The notes beneath the pieces are model-generated. The model did not search any database and was not told where the DNA came from. It saw only the letters and a list, made by a program, of their open reading frames with translations. From Adhaeribacter arboris (lineage in GTDB: Bacteria; Bacteroidota; Bacteroidia; Cytophagales; Hymenobacteraceae): a stretch of 64,000 nt of DNA. Positions 45,803 to 53,804 of this stretch are shown one piece after another (position 1 is the stretch's first letter; each line of letters begins with the position of its first letter). The stretch is from NCBI RefSeq assembly GCF_003023845.1, contig NZ_PYFT01000001.1:5394001-5458000 (forward strand). Reading direction: 5' to 3'. The translations under genes were made by a program, and so were the position numbers.

Positions 45803-46321
45803 TTGTCAACTTTTGACCTTTTATTGCTGGCACCCATTGCCTACGGTGCTTTTAATGGATTCCGGAAGGGATTGCTGCTCGAAGTAGTTTCGCTGGTAGC
45901 TTGGTTTATCGCGTTAATTTTCGGGCTGCAATTTTTAAATGCAGCCATACCCATGATGCGGGGCATTATTGGCGAAGCATACGGCTTTTTACCTTTTATT
46001 ACCTTTCTGGTTGTTTTTATTCTAATTATAATGGGAGTACGACTGGCCGGTACCTTAGCAAAAAAAGTTATTCATCTTACGCCCTTAGGTATGTTCGATA
46101 GCTTAGCCGGAGGAGTATTAGGTGCCTTAAAGTGGTGCTTTGGCGTAAGTCTTTTTTTGTACGTCTTAAATCTGGCAAATATTTCTATCACCGAAGAAGC
46201 AATTAAAAAATCAGAGGTGTACCCAATTATTGTTAAGGCAACGCCGTATGCACTGGAGGTATTGGGCTTTTTTCTGCCTTTTGTAAAATATTTATTGAGT
46301 ACCTTAAAAGGTTTATTTTAA
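45803..46321 (+). CDS. CvpA-family membrane protein
   Basis: The 172-residue protein starts at a TTG 9 bp after the YqeY gene. It has four hydrophobic helices and the CvpA opening DLLLLAPIAYGAFNGFRKGL, followed by an HLTPLGMFDSLAGGVLGALK loop. In Escherichia coli CvpA is linked to colicin V production and membrane physiology, but its role here is unknown. It is probably co-transcribed with the YqeY gene. Confidence 0.88.
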   Translation: MSTFDLLLLAPIAYGAFNGFRKGLLLEVVSLVAWFIALIFGLQFLNAAIPMMRGIIGEAYGFLPFITFLVVFILIIMGVRLAGTLAKKVIHLTPLGMFDSLAGGVLGALKWCFGVSLFLYVLNLANISITEEAIKKSEVYPIIVKATPYALEVLGFFLPFVKYLLSTLKGLF

Positions 46322-46371
46322 GGTACTCAATATTTACCTAGCTTCAGGCACAGTTAACTATTCCCTGAGAT

Positions 46372-46944
46372 TTGATCTTGTTGTTGGATTCTTTTGATTC
46401 GTTTACGTATAACTTGCTGGATTACTTCGGACAGTTAGGCGTACCAGCATTGGTGGTCCGGAACGATGTATCGTTATCGGCCATTCAGCAACTGAATTTT
46501 AAGGCCATTGTTTTATCACCGGGGCCGGGTAAACCACGGGAGGCAGGTGTTTTAATGCCGGTAATTGAATATTATCACGCGCAATTACCTATTCTGGGAA
46601 TTTGCCTAGGCCATCAGGCATTAGGCGAATTTTTTGGGGCTACCTTAGTGAAAGGCAGCAAACCTATGCACGGTAAGGTTTCCGAAATTACTTGCCTGCC
46701 CGATCCCATTTTTGCCGGGTTGCCGCAAAAAATGCCGGTAGTACGTTATCATTCGCTGGTATTACAGGAGCCGGGACCATACATGGTACCACTGGCTTAC
46801 ACCAATGCCGGGGAGCTTATGGCATTTCGGCACAAAACATTACCTTTATATGCGTTGCAGTTTCATCCGGAAGCAGCATTAACTACGTACGGTTTGGATA
46901 TACTGCGTAATTGGATTACTATTGCTAATATTGAAGTAAAATAA
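46372..46944 (+). CDS. Aminodeoxychorismate/anthranilate synthase component II (glutaminase)
   Basis: The 190-residue class I glutamine amidotransferase starts at a TTG. The nucleophile Cys near residue 79 lies in LGICLGHQALGE, and the His-Glu pair near 164-166 in LQFHPEAALT. The opening LLLDSFDSFTYNL and SPGPGKPREAG complete the PabA/TrpG pattern. It supplies ammonia to PabB or TrpE, neither of which is nearby, so it may serve both folate and tryptophan synthesis. Confidence 0.93.
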   Translation: MILLLDSFDSFTYNLLDYFGQLGVPALVVRNDVSLSAIQQLNFKAIVLSPGPGKPREAGVLMPVIEYYHAQLPILGICLGHQALGEFFGATLVKGSKPMHGKVSEITCLPDPIFAGLPQKMPVVRYHSLVLQEPGPYMVPLAYTNAGELMAFRHKTLPLYALQFHPEAALTTYGLDILRNWITIANIEVK

Positions 46945-46976
46945 AAGGCCGTGGCCCAGGAATAAGGATTACCTTA

Positions 46977-47735
46977 ATGGAGTACAAATTAAAAGAAGAA
47001 GGAGATTTTAAATACATCGACGAAGGTAAAGGCGAAGTATTGTTGCTGCTGCACGGCTTATTTGGCGCTCTAAGTAACTGGAACGGTGTTATTAATGCTT
47101 TTTCGCCGCATTACCGGATCATTATTCCATTAATGCCTATTTACGAAATGCCTTTGCGCGAAGCCGGTGTACCGGGTTTAACCGCTTTTATCGAAAAATT
47201 TGTGCATTTAAAACAATTAGATAACTTTACTTTATTAGGAAATTCGCTGGGTGGGCATATTGCTTTAGTATATACTTTAAACAATATATCGCGCGTAAAA
47301 CGGTTAGTATTAACGGGTAGTTCGGGCTTGTTCGAAGATTCAATGGGGAGTACCTTTCCGAAACGCGGGAACTACGGTTATATAAAAGAACGGGTAGAAT
47401 TTACTTTTTACGATCCGCAAACAGCTACCAAAGAACTGGTAGATGAGGTGTTCTCCATTACAAACAGTAATTCTAAAGTTCTTCGGATTATTGCGATGGC
47501 CAAATCGGCCCAACGCCATAATATGACAAAAGATATAACTCGGATAACGGTGCCTACGTGTTTAATATGGGGCTTAAACGATACCATTACGCCTCCGCAT
47601 GTAGCGCATGAGTTTAACCGGTTAATAAAAAATTCGGAATTGCATTTTGTAGATAAATGCTCGCATGCGCCGATGATGGAGCAGCCGGAAGTTTTTAATA
47701 AATACTTGCACAAATTTCTGGAAAGAAATCCTTAA
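46977..47735 (+). CDS. Alpha/beta hydrolase
   Basis: The 252-residue cytoplasmic protein has an oxyanion region LLLHGLFGALSNW. The nucleophile Ser near 90 is in GNSLGGHIAL, the Asp near 202 in WGLNDTITPP, and the His near 229 in KCSHAPMMEQ. The catalytic triad is complete, but the substrate cannot be named. It resembles esterase or MenH/BioH-type members. It belongs to the plus-strand run between pabA/trpG and a CBS-domain gene. Confidence 0.9.
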   Translation: MEYKLKEEGDFKYIDEGKGEVLLLLHGLFGALSNWNGVINAFSPHYRIIIPLMPIYEMPLREAGVPGLTAFIEKFVHLKQLDNFTLLGNSLGGHIALVYTLNNISRVKRLVLTGSSGLFEDSMGSTFPKRGNYGYIKERVEFTFYDPQTATKELVDEVFSITNSNSKVLRIIAMAKSAQRHNMTKDITRITVPTCLIWGLNDTITPPHVAHEFNRLIKNSELHFVDKCSHAPMMEQPEVFNKYLHKFLERNP

Positions 47736-47815
47736 TAGGGGCACATTACGTATGTAAACTAATTAGTAGCTATTTTCTGTTATATAGTCAGAAATAGAGA
47801 ACCGGAGATAACAAC

Positions 47816-48481
47816 ATGATTGCAGAAGAACTAATAAACCAAATGATTCCACCCTTAAAGCTATCGGACACGCCTGCCAAGGCGGTACGCTGGATGGAAG
47901 AATTCCGGGTAAACCAACTCCCGGTGGTAAAGCTGCGTCAATTTCTGGGCCTGATTACCGAAGAAGATATCCTGGAATCTAAAGCAACCCACGAGTCGTT
48001 ACAAACGGTATCCTTTGGTTACGAAGACGTATTTGTGATGCATAACCAGCATTTCTATAACGTAATGGAAACAGCTATTAAAAATAAAATTCAGGTGGTG
48101 CCGGTGCTCGACGAGCAACATGAGTTTTTAGGGGTTATTACCGTTAACGATACTATCTCTGCTTTTGGTCAAATGGCTGCTATGCAAGGTCAGGGCGGCA
48201 TACTGATATTAAGTATGAACGAGCGCGATTATTCACTTTCTGAAATCAGTCGTTTGGTGGAGATGAATAATGCTAAAATTTTAAGCGCCTATGTTTCGCC
48301 GGACGAATTAGACCCTTTTAAAATCCGGCTAACGCTTAAAATTAATACTAGCGATTTGAAACGCATTATTGCCACTTTCGAGCGTTTTAATTATCGTATT
48401 ACCGCCCAATACCAGGATGCTGCCGAAGAAAAAAACGATCAGGATCGTTTAGACTTGCTCCTGAAGTACATCAATATCTAA
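47816..48481 (+). CDS. CBS-domain protein (AcuB-like)
   Basis: The 221-residue protein has two CBS motifs: residues about 1-60 (MIPPLKLSDTPAKAVRWMEE, then QLPVVKLRQFLGLITEEDIL) and about 70-125 (YNVMETAIKNKIQVVPVLDE, then FLGVITVNDTISAF). An ACT-like C-terminal part follows. CBS pairs bind adenosyl ligands and regulate partners. The partner is not identified. It stops 8 bp before the start of the BamA-like gene. Confidence 0.88.
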   Translation: MIAEELINQMIPPLKLSDTPAKAVRWMEEFRVNQLPVVKLRQFLGLITEEDILESKATHESLQTVSFGYEDVFVMHNQHFYNVMETAIKNKIQVVPVLDEQHEFLGVITVNDTISAFGQMAAMQGQGGILILSMNERDYSLSEISRLVEMNNAKILSAYVSPDELDPFKIRLTLKINTSDLKRIIATFERFNYRITAQYQDAAEEKNDQDRLDLLLKYINI

Positions 48482-48489
48482 TTCACTCC

Positions 48490-49935
48490 GTGCGGCGGTT
48501 TCCGTTATTTCTGCTTTTCCTTTTTATCTTTCAATTTACGGCTGCCGCGCAAACAACTGTTAGTCCGGCAAATAATTTTGCTATAGATTCGGCACAAAAT
48601 ATCCTGGGTTGCCCCACCGATTCCGGGCAAATACGGATTAGCAGCATTCAATTTGAAGGCAATAAAATTACGCAAGAAAAAATTCTACGAGCTGAGCTCG
48701 ATTTAAAAGAAGGAGAGCAGCTAAACTCCGCCGATTTACGGAAGCGCTTGGCTGCCAACCAACTCCGGTTGTATAACTTGCAGCTTTTTCATTGGGTACG
48801 TTATATTGCCTTATGCGAAAATGGGAAGTTAAATCTTATTTTTGCTTTGCAGGAACGCTGGTATGTTTGGCCAGTCCCTATTTTTTCGCTCGCCGACCGT
48901 AATTTTAATGCCTGGCTTTACCACCATGACTGGCGCCGGATTGATTATGGCGTACATCTGCTGGTCAGAAATTTTCGGGGCTTAAACGAAACTATCCGGA
49001 TGAATGTACAGCATGGGTTTAACCGAAAATACGAATTATTTTACATTAAACCGGCGGCTAACCGTTCTAAATTAGGAGCTACGTTTGGTGCTTCGCTTTA
49101 TCGCAGCCACGCTCTCGATTATACTACTCAGTTTAACCAACCAGTTACTTTAAGGCAGAATAATGAGTATCCTATCCAAAGAATGTACGTGTCGGCGGGC
49201 TTGCTGTACCGACCAGATGTGCAAAGACAAACTACCCTTTCTCTGGCGTATAACTGGCAGCAAATTTCGGAGGATGCTTTTAATTTAAATCTATCTTACT
49301 TTTTAAGCAGGCAAAAACGACAGTTTGTAGAAATTAATTTAGTTCATACCCGTAATTACCGGAACACTTTTTCGTATCCACTTTCCGGAAGTTTTTTTCA
49401 AGTAGCTTTTTCTCAACGTTTTTACGGTAACAAAAGTGGCAATGCCAGTACATCGTTGCGATTAAGGTACAGCCGGTATCTGTCATTAACCCGAAATCTT
49501 TTCTACAGCATTAGCCTGGAAGGAAAAAGCACTCTAAGCCGTCGTTTAGCCTACGCTGATAACCAAGTCTTGGGTTTCGGTTCGGTGGTAGTGCGGGGTT
49601 ACCAGTTGTATGTAGTAGGTGGCCAGCAGTTTGGCCTGTTTAAGCAAGGCTTATCCCGTACTCTATTGCCACAACGCGAAATTGTACTCGATTTTATTAA
49701 AAGTCCAAAGTTTAATCGTATTCCACTGGCAATATATGTAAATGCCTTTACGGATGCCGGCTATGCCCGGGATGAATTTTATGCTGCGGAAAATAGTTTT
49801 GCCAATCGTTTGCTAATGTCCGCAGGAATTGGATTACACCTTGTTACGTATTACGATAAAGTTGTTACTTTGGAGTATACTTTAACCAAAACCGGGCAAA
49901 CAGGATTTTTTATAACAACCGGCATTCCATTTTAG
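48490..49935 (+). CDS. BamA/TamA-family outer membrane protein (short form)
   Basis: The 481-residue protein starts at a GTG with a signal peptide (LFLFIFQFTAAAQ). One POTRA-like domain (ISSIQFEGNKITQEKILRAE, residues about 50-120) is followed by a beta-barrel of about 360 residues ending in GQTGFFITTGIPF. It is much shorter than BamA, closer to small surface-antigen or patatin-barrel relatives. It may insert or export envelope components. It is followed by nadK after 7 bp. Confidence 0.82.
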   Translation: MRRFPLFLLFLFIFQFTAAAQTTVSPANNFAIDSAQNILGCPTDSGQIRISSIQFEGNKITQEKILRAELDLKEGEQLNSADLRKRLAANQLRLYNLQLFHWVRYIALCENGKLNLIFALQERWYVWPVPIFSLADRNFNAWLYHHDWRRIDYGVHLLVRNFRGLNETIRMNVQHGFNRKYELFYIKPAANRSKLGATFGASLYRSHALDYTTQFNQPVTLRQNNEYPIQRMYVSAGLLYRPDVQRQTTLSLAYNWQQISEDAFNLNLSYFLSRQKRQFVEINLVHTRNYRNTFSYPLSGSFFQVAFSQRFYGNKSGNASTSLRLRYSRYLSLTRNLFYSISLEGKSTLSRRLAYADNQVLGFGSVVVRGYQLYVVGGQQFGLFKQGLSRTLLPQREIVLDFIKSPKFNRIPLAIYVNAFTDAGYARDEFYAAENSFANRLLMSAGIGLHLVTYYDKVVTLEYTLTKTGQTGFFITTGIPF

Positions 49936-49942
49936 ATCTTGC

Positions 49943-50824
49943 ATGAAAATAGCCATTCTCGGGAAGCCTTTTAAGGAAGCGCTGCTGCCGTATATTCAGG
50001 AACTTTTCCATGATTTGGCTGGACGCCAAACGGAAATAATAATTGTTGAGTACTTTAAGATTTACTTGCAAAATCATATTCAATTGCCGCCAAATGTAAA
50101 TACTTTTCGGCGAGGCGATCCGTTACTAGGAGTAGAGTTTGTCCTGAGTATTGGCGGAGACGGCACTTTGTTAGATACTATTACCTATGTAGGAGACAAA
50201 CAAATACCGATTTTAGGGATTAATACCGGGCGTTTAGGCTTTCTGGCGAACGTACCGTTTAACCAAACAGCTCAGGCCATTGATGCTTTGTATAAAGGGG
50301 AATATACGATAGACGAACGGTCTTTAATTCGGGCCGAAACCGATCAGGAAATATTTGACGGTATTAACTTTGGTCTGAATGAGTTCTCTATTTTAAAAAC
50401 AGATACTTCTACCATGATTGTGGTGCATACCTACATCGATGGCGAATATCTGAACTCGTATTGGGCCGATGGGCTGATAGTGGCAACACCAACGGGTTCA
50501 ACGGGTTACTCGTTGAGTTGCGGGGGGCCAGTAGTTTTGCCCCAAACCAACAATTTTGTTATTTCGCCCGTATGTCCACATAATTTAAATGTTCGGCCAT
50601 TAGTCGTATCTGACCAATGTGTTCTGTCGTTTGAAATTGAAGGGCGTAGTAATAATTTTCTGGTTTCGCTCGATTCCCGTTCAAAGCCTGTAGATGCTTC
50701 CATTAAAATTGCGGTAAAACGAGAACGTTTTAATGCTCGGTTGGTTAAGGTAACAGGAACAAATTTTCTAACTACCCTCCGTACCAAGTTAAACTGGGGG
50801 TTTGATAAACGGAACGATTTATAA
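49943..50824 (+). CDS. nadK: NAD kinase
   Basis: The 293-residue enzyme makes NADP from NAD and ATP or polyphosphate. The signature GGDGTLLDTI with the catalytic Asp is near residues 71-80, then GINTGRLGFLA, an NE pair in GLNEFSIL, and ATPTGSTGYSLSCGGP. All are standard. The position before the DUF6089 genes and uppS is conserved in Bacteroidota. Confidence 0.97.
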   Translation: MKIAILGKPFKEALLPYIQELFHDLAGRQTEIIIVEYFKIYLQNHIQLPPNVNTFRRGDPLLGVEFVLSIGGDGTLLDTITYVGDKQIPILGINTGRLGFLANVPFNQTAQAIDALYKGEYTIDERSLIRAETDQEIFDGINFGLNEFSILKTDTSTMIVVHTYIDGEYLNSYWADGLIVATPTGSTGYSLSCGGPVVLPQTNNFVISPVCPHNLNVRPLVVSDQCVLSFEIEGRSNNFLVSLDSRSKPVDASIKIAVKRERFNARLVKVTGTNFLTTLRTKLNWGFDKRNDL

Positions 50825-50946
50825 AGACGGAGGCGTACGATAGAAAATATTTTTAATTCTATATTTAATTCTTAATTTTGAGCAGCTTGGGTATTATTAG
50901 CGAAGTACTGCTCTCTGCAATTAGTATACTTGTGAAGGAAGTGAAA

Positions 50947-51975
50947 ATGAAAAATATTAGCGCCACGGTTGTTATAATTATTGGTTTATTGTCGTTCACG
51001 GTTGATACTGCTCATGGTCAGAATTGGCTTAAAAAAAGGCGTTATAGAAAAATTGGTACCGATATTCGGGTTTCCGATGCTTATGGTCAGCCGTGGTCAA
51101 AAGCAAGACGTTATGGTACTATTGGGCTGAACATAAATGCCATGAATTACTTGGGTGAAACAGCTCCTGATGCGAATATTACAAGTCTTCGTTTACTCTC
51201 TACCCGATTAAATTTTGGTGCCACTTACACTTATAAGTTCACGCCTCGCATTTCGGCCCGGGGTAGCTTGTCGTGGGGGCGTATTTACGGCGATGATAAG
51301 AAAAGTGCTTCCGAAAACGAAGAAGATAACATTCCTCGTTTTCAACGTAATTTAAACTTCCGGAACAATATTTTAGAGTTAAATGGTGTCGCTATTTTCG
51401 AATTATTCGAGAACAGCTTTCCTTATCGCCGCCGCCCTAATTTTATGCCTTATGGTTTTATAGGCATTGGTGTTTTCAAACATAACCCGAAAGCTTATTT
51501 TGATGGGGAAGGCATGGAGGCCGGTTTTTATGAGCTACAACCCTTGGGTACCGAAGGTCAGTACGCCGAGGATCGGGAGAGTAAAGGCTATCCGAAACCC
51601 TACCGCTTAATTCAATTAGCTATTCCGTTAGGCATTGGGGCAAAGTATAAAATTGATGCAAACCTGGATATAGGTTTTGAAATTTGCTGGCGTAAAACTT
51701 TTACCGATTACATTGATGACATAAGCAGTAATTACGCCGACAAAGGAGATCTGACCGCTGCAAAAGGCCGCACTGCTGCCTTATTGTCGGATAGAAGTGC
51801 TGACTCGGGTTTTACCCCGGTATTAACCGATAACTATGGTTACCAACATATTAGCGGCTTTGGTCTGAAAGGAGATCAACGCGGCGACATAAGCGATAAA
51901 GACTGGTATATAACTACGGGTATTGCCCTGTATTATATTATTCCGCATCCTATTAAGTGTCCTAAACCCAGATAG
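50947..51975 (+). CDS. DUF6089 outer membrane beta-barrel protein (PorG-like), first copy
   Basis: The protein is about 342 residues from the ATG at 50947, where a signal peptide begins (MKNISATVVIIIGLLSFTVD, cleavage after AHG). The open frame extends upstream to 50878, but that part is not signal-like. The rest alternates strand-like segments typical of small barrels (INAMNYLGETAP, then LSTRLNFGATYTYKF). The family includes PorG of type IX secretion, but orthology is not shown. It is in tandem with a second copy. Confidence 0.8.
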   Translation: MKNISATVVIIIGLLSFTVDTAHGQNWLKKRRYRKIGTDIRVSDAYGQPWSKARRYGTIGLNINAMNYLGETAPDANITSLRLLSTRLNFGATYTYKFTPRISARGSLSWGRIYGDDKKSASENEEDNIPRFQRNLNFRNNILELNGVAIFELFENSFPYRRRPNFMPYGFIGIGVFKHNPKAYFDGEGMEAGFYELQPLGTEGQYAEDRESKGYPKPYRLIQLAIPLGIGAKYKIDANLDIGFEICWRKTFTDYIDDISSNYADKGDLTAAKGRTAALLSDRSADSGFTPVLTDNYGYQHISGFGLKGDQRGDISDKDWYITTGIALYYIIPHPIKCPKPR

Positions 51976-52015
51976 TAAAATGAGGTAATTCTACTTTACT
52001 TTTCTAAAATATTAC

Positions 52016-52771
52016 ATGTTCAAGCGCAGTGTACGCACTACACTCCTTATTGGCTTATGGCCAATAAGGAGTCTTTTTTTTGCCAATGAGTTACTTGCCC
52101 AAAACACCAGTGAAGTTGGCGGTGGTATTGGAGGGTTAGTTTACAAAGGGGAAGTTGCCCCTAATTACCGTTTCCAGAATAATCGTCCGGGTATCGTTTT
52201 ATTTTACAAAAAAGATATCTCTAAGCCCGTTACTTTAAAAGCCAGCCTGATGGGTGGCATGTTGCGGGCTAAAGACGAAGACGCTAAATTACCCGTAAAC
52301 ACTTTTCGGCAAGCCGACTTTAAGACTAACTTGGTTGAACTAGCAGCGGGCTTAGAATATAACTTTCTGGATTACTATGATCAGAAGCGGCGTACCCGTT
52401 GGACACCTTACTACTTTATTAGTTTTGCCGCTGCCCGCTTTAACAATAAAGTAGTATTAGCAAATAAATACACCAAGCCCGCGGAGAGTGCTACCGTACT
52501 TTCTATTCCTACGGGCATTGGCTTTAAATATGCTCTTTCCTATAACTGGAATTTAGGTTTGGAAGTAGGGGCACGTAAAACTCTCGCTAAAAATGGAGAT
52601 CGCCTGGATTACCTACAAACGCAGGACTACCCGGAACTTCCCATCCAGGAGCTCACCCTTACCGATCCTTACGATAATGATTGGTACTTTTATAATGGCC
52701 TCAGTATTTCTTATACTTTTTACAAACTCCTTTGCCCACCAGCTACGAAAGGTAAAGCGGCTAAACATTAA
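52016..52771 (+). CDS. DUF6089 outer membrane beta-barrel protein (PorG-like), second copy
   Basis: The 251-residue protein has a signal-like N-terminus ending LFFANELLAQ, then GGGIGGLVYKGEVAPNY and PGIVLFYKKDISK, matching the same barrel family as its neighbour. It is shorter and lacks the long loops of the first copy. The ending FYNGLSISYTFYKLLCP also matches. It lies between the first copy and uppS, 40 bp after the former. A duplicated pair at this position is common in the phylum. Confidence 0.82.
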   Translation: MFKRSVRTTLLIGLWPIRSLFFANELLAQNTSEVGGGIGGLVYKGEVAPNYRFQNNRPGIVLFYKKDISKPVTLKASLMGGMLRAKDEDAKLPVNTFRQADFKTNLVELAAGLEYNFLDYYDQKRRTRWTPYYFISFAAARFNNKVVLANKYTKPAESATVLSIPTGIGFKYALSYNWNLGLEVGARKTLAKNGDRLDYLQTQDYPELPIQELTLTDPYDNDWYFYNGLSISYTFYKLLCPPATKGKAAKH

Positions 52772-53048
52772 AATAATTACGTAACCAGGCAACCTTTTCA
52801 ACAAGCTATCCATCTAAATAAAGGCAGGGCAGAAATCTTTATGCTTGCTGGTAAAAAACGGAAATTTTAATAAGTAAATGTTTGTCTTACCTGGTAGAAT
52901 AAGACTTAAATGGAACTATATTCGCTGGAAATCAATTGCTTTCAAGCATTTACCATGAAGCTTGATCCGGAAGGAAATAATCAATTATTGCAGATTCATA
53001 ACGCATAATTGCCAGGGTTTTTGTAACTTGCGCGGAAATTTGGGTTGA

Positions 53049-53804
53049 ATGAATCTTCAGGAAAAAATTGATTTAAACAATTTACCAAAACACGTTGCCG
53101 TTATTATGGATGGCAATGGACGATGGGCAAAACAAAAGGGAGGAGCCCGCATATTCGGGCATCAAAATGCTATTTCTGCGGTGCGGGATACAGTAGAAGG
53201 ATCAGCGGAGTTGGGAATTCCTTATTTAACCCTTTACGCTTTTTCTACCGAGAACTGGTCGAGACCGCAATATGAAGTAAACGCATTAATGGAGTTGCTG
53301 GTTTCAACCATCCGGAAGGAAACAGCTACCTTAAATAAAAATAATATTCGGTTACAAACTATCGGGGATACAGATAGCTTGCCTAAAACATGCCGTCGGG
53401 AACTGCTGGAAGCAATGGAACTAACCGCCGATAATACCCGCATGACATTAAATGTTGCGCTTAGTTACAGCGGACGTTGGGATTTAACCCAAGCTATGCG
53501 GCAGATAAGTGCTTTAGTGGTTGCTGGTGAACTGCAGCCGGCAGATATTAACGAACAGCTTATTTCAGAACATGTGGCTACGGCAGGAATGCCCGATCCG
53601 GAATTACTTATTCGAACCAGCGGCGAAATGCGGATTAGTAATTTTTTGCTTTGGCAACTGGCTTATACCGAAATTTATATTACCAACTTACTCTGGCCTG
53701 ATTTCCGGAAACAACATTTATACGAAGCTATCTTGTCTTTCCAGAGCCGGGAACGCCGCTTTGGTAAAACAAGTGAACAATTAACTAATAAAAGTATTAC
53801 TTAA
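53049..53804 (+). CDS. uppS: Polyprenyl diphosphate synthase (undecaprenyl type)
   Basis: The 251-residue cis-prenyltransferase makes the lipid carrier for peptidoglycan and other envelope glycans. The catalytic Asp21 is in VAVIMDGNGRWAKQ. Further conserved segments are GHQNAISAVRD, LYAFSTENWSRP, and the C-terminal DPELLIRTSGEMRISNFLLW. Its stop overlaps the bamA start by one base (TAATG), so the two are coupled. Confidence 0.96.
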   Translation: MNLQEKIDLNNLPKHVAVIMDGNGRWAKQKGGARIFGHQNAISAVRDTVEGSAELGIPYLTLYAFSTENWSRPQYEVNALMELLVSTIRKETATLNKNNIRLQTIGDTDSLPKTCRRELLEAMELTADNTRMTLNVALSYSGRWDLTQAMRQISALVVAGELQPADINEQLISEHVATAGMPDPELLIRTSGEMRISNFLLWQLAYTEIYITNLLWPDFRKQHLYEAILSFQSRERRFGKTSEQLTNKSIT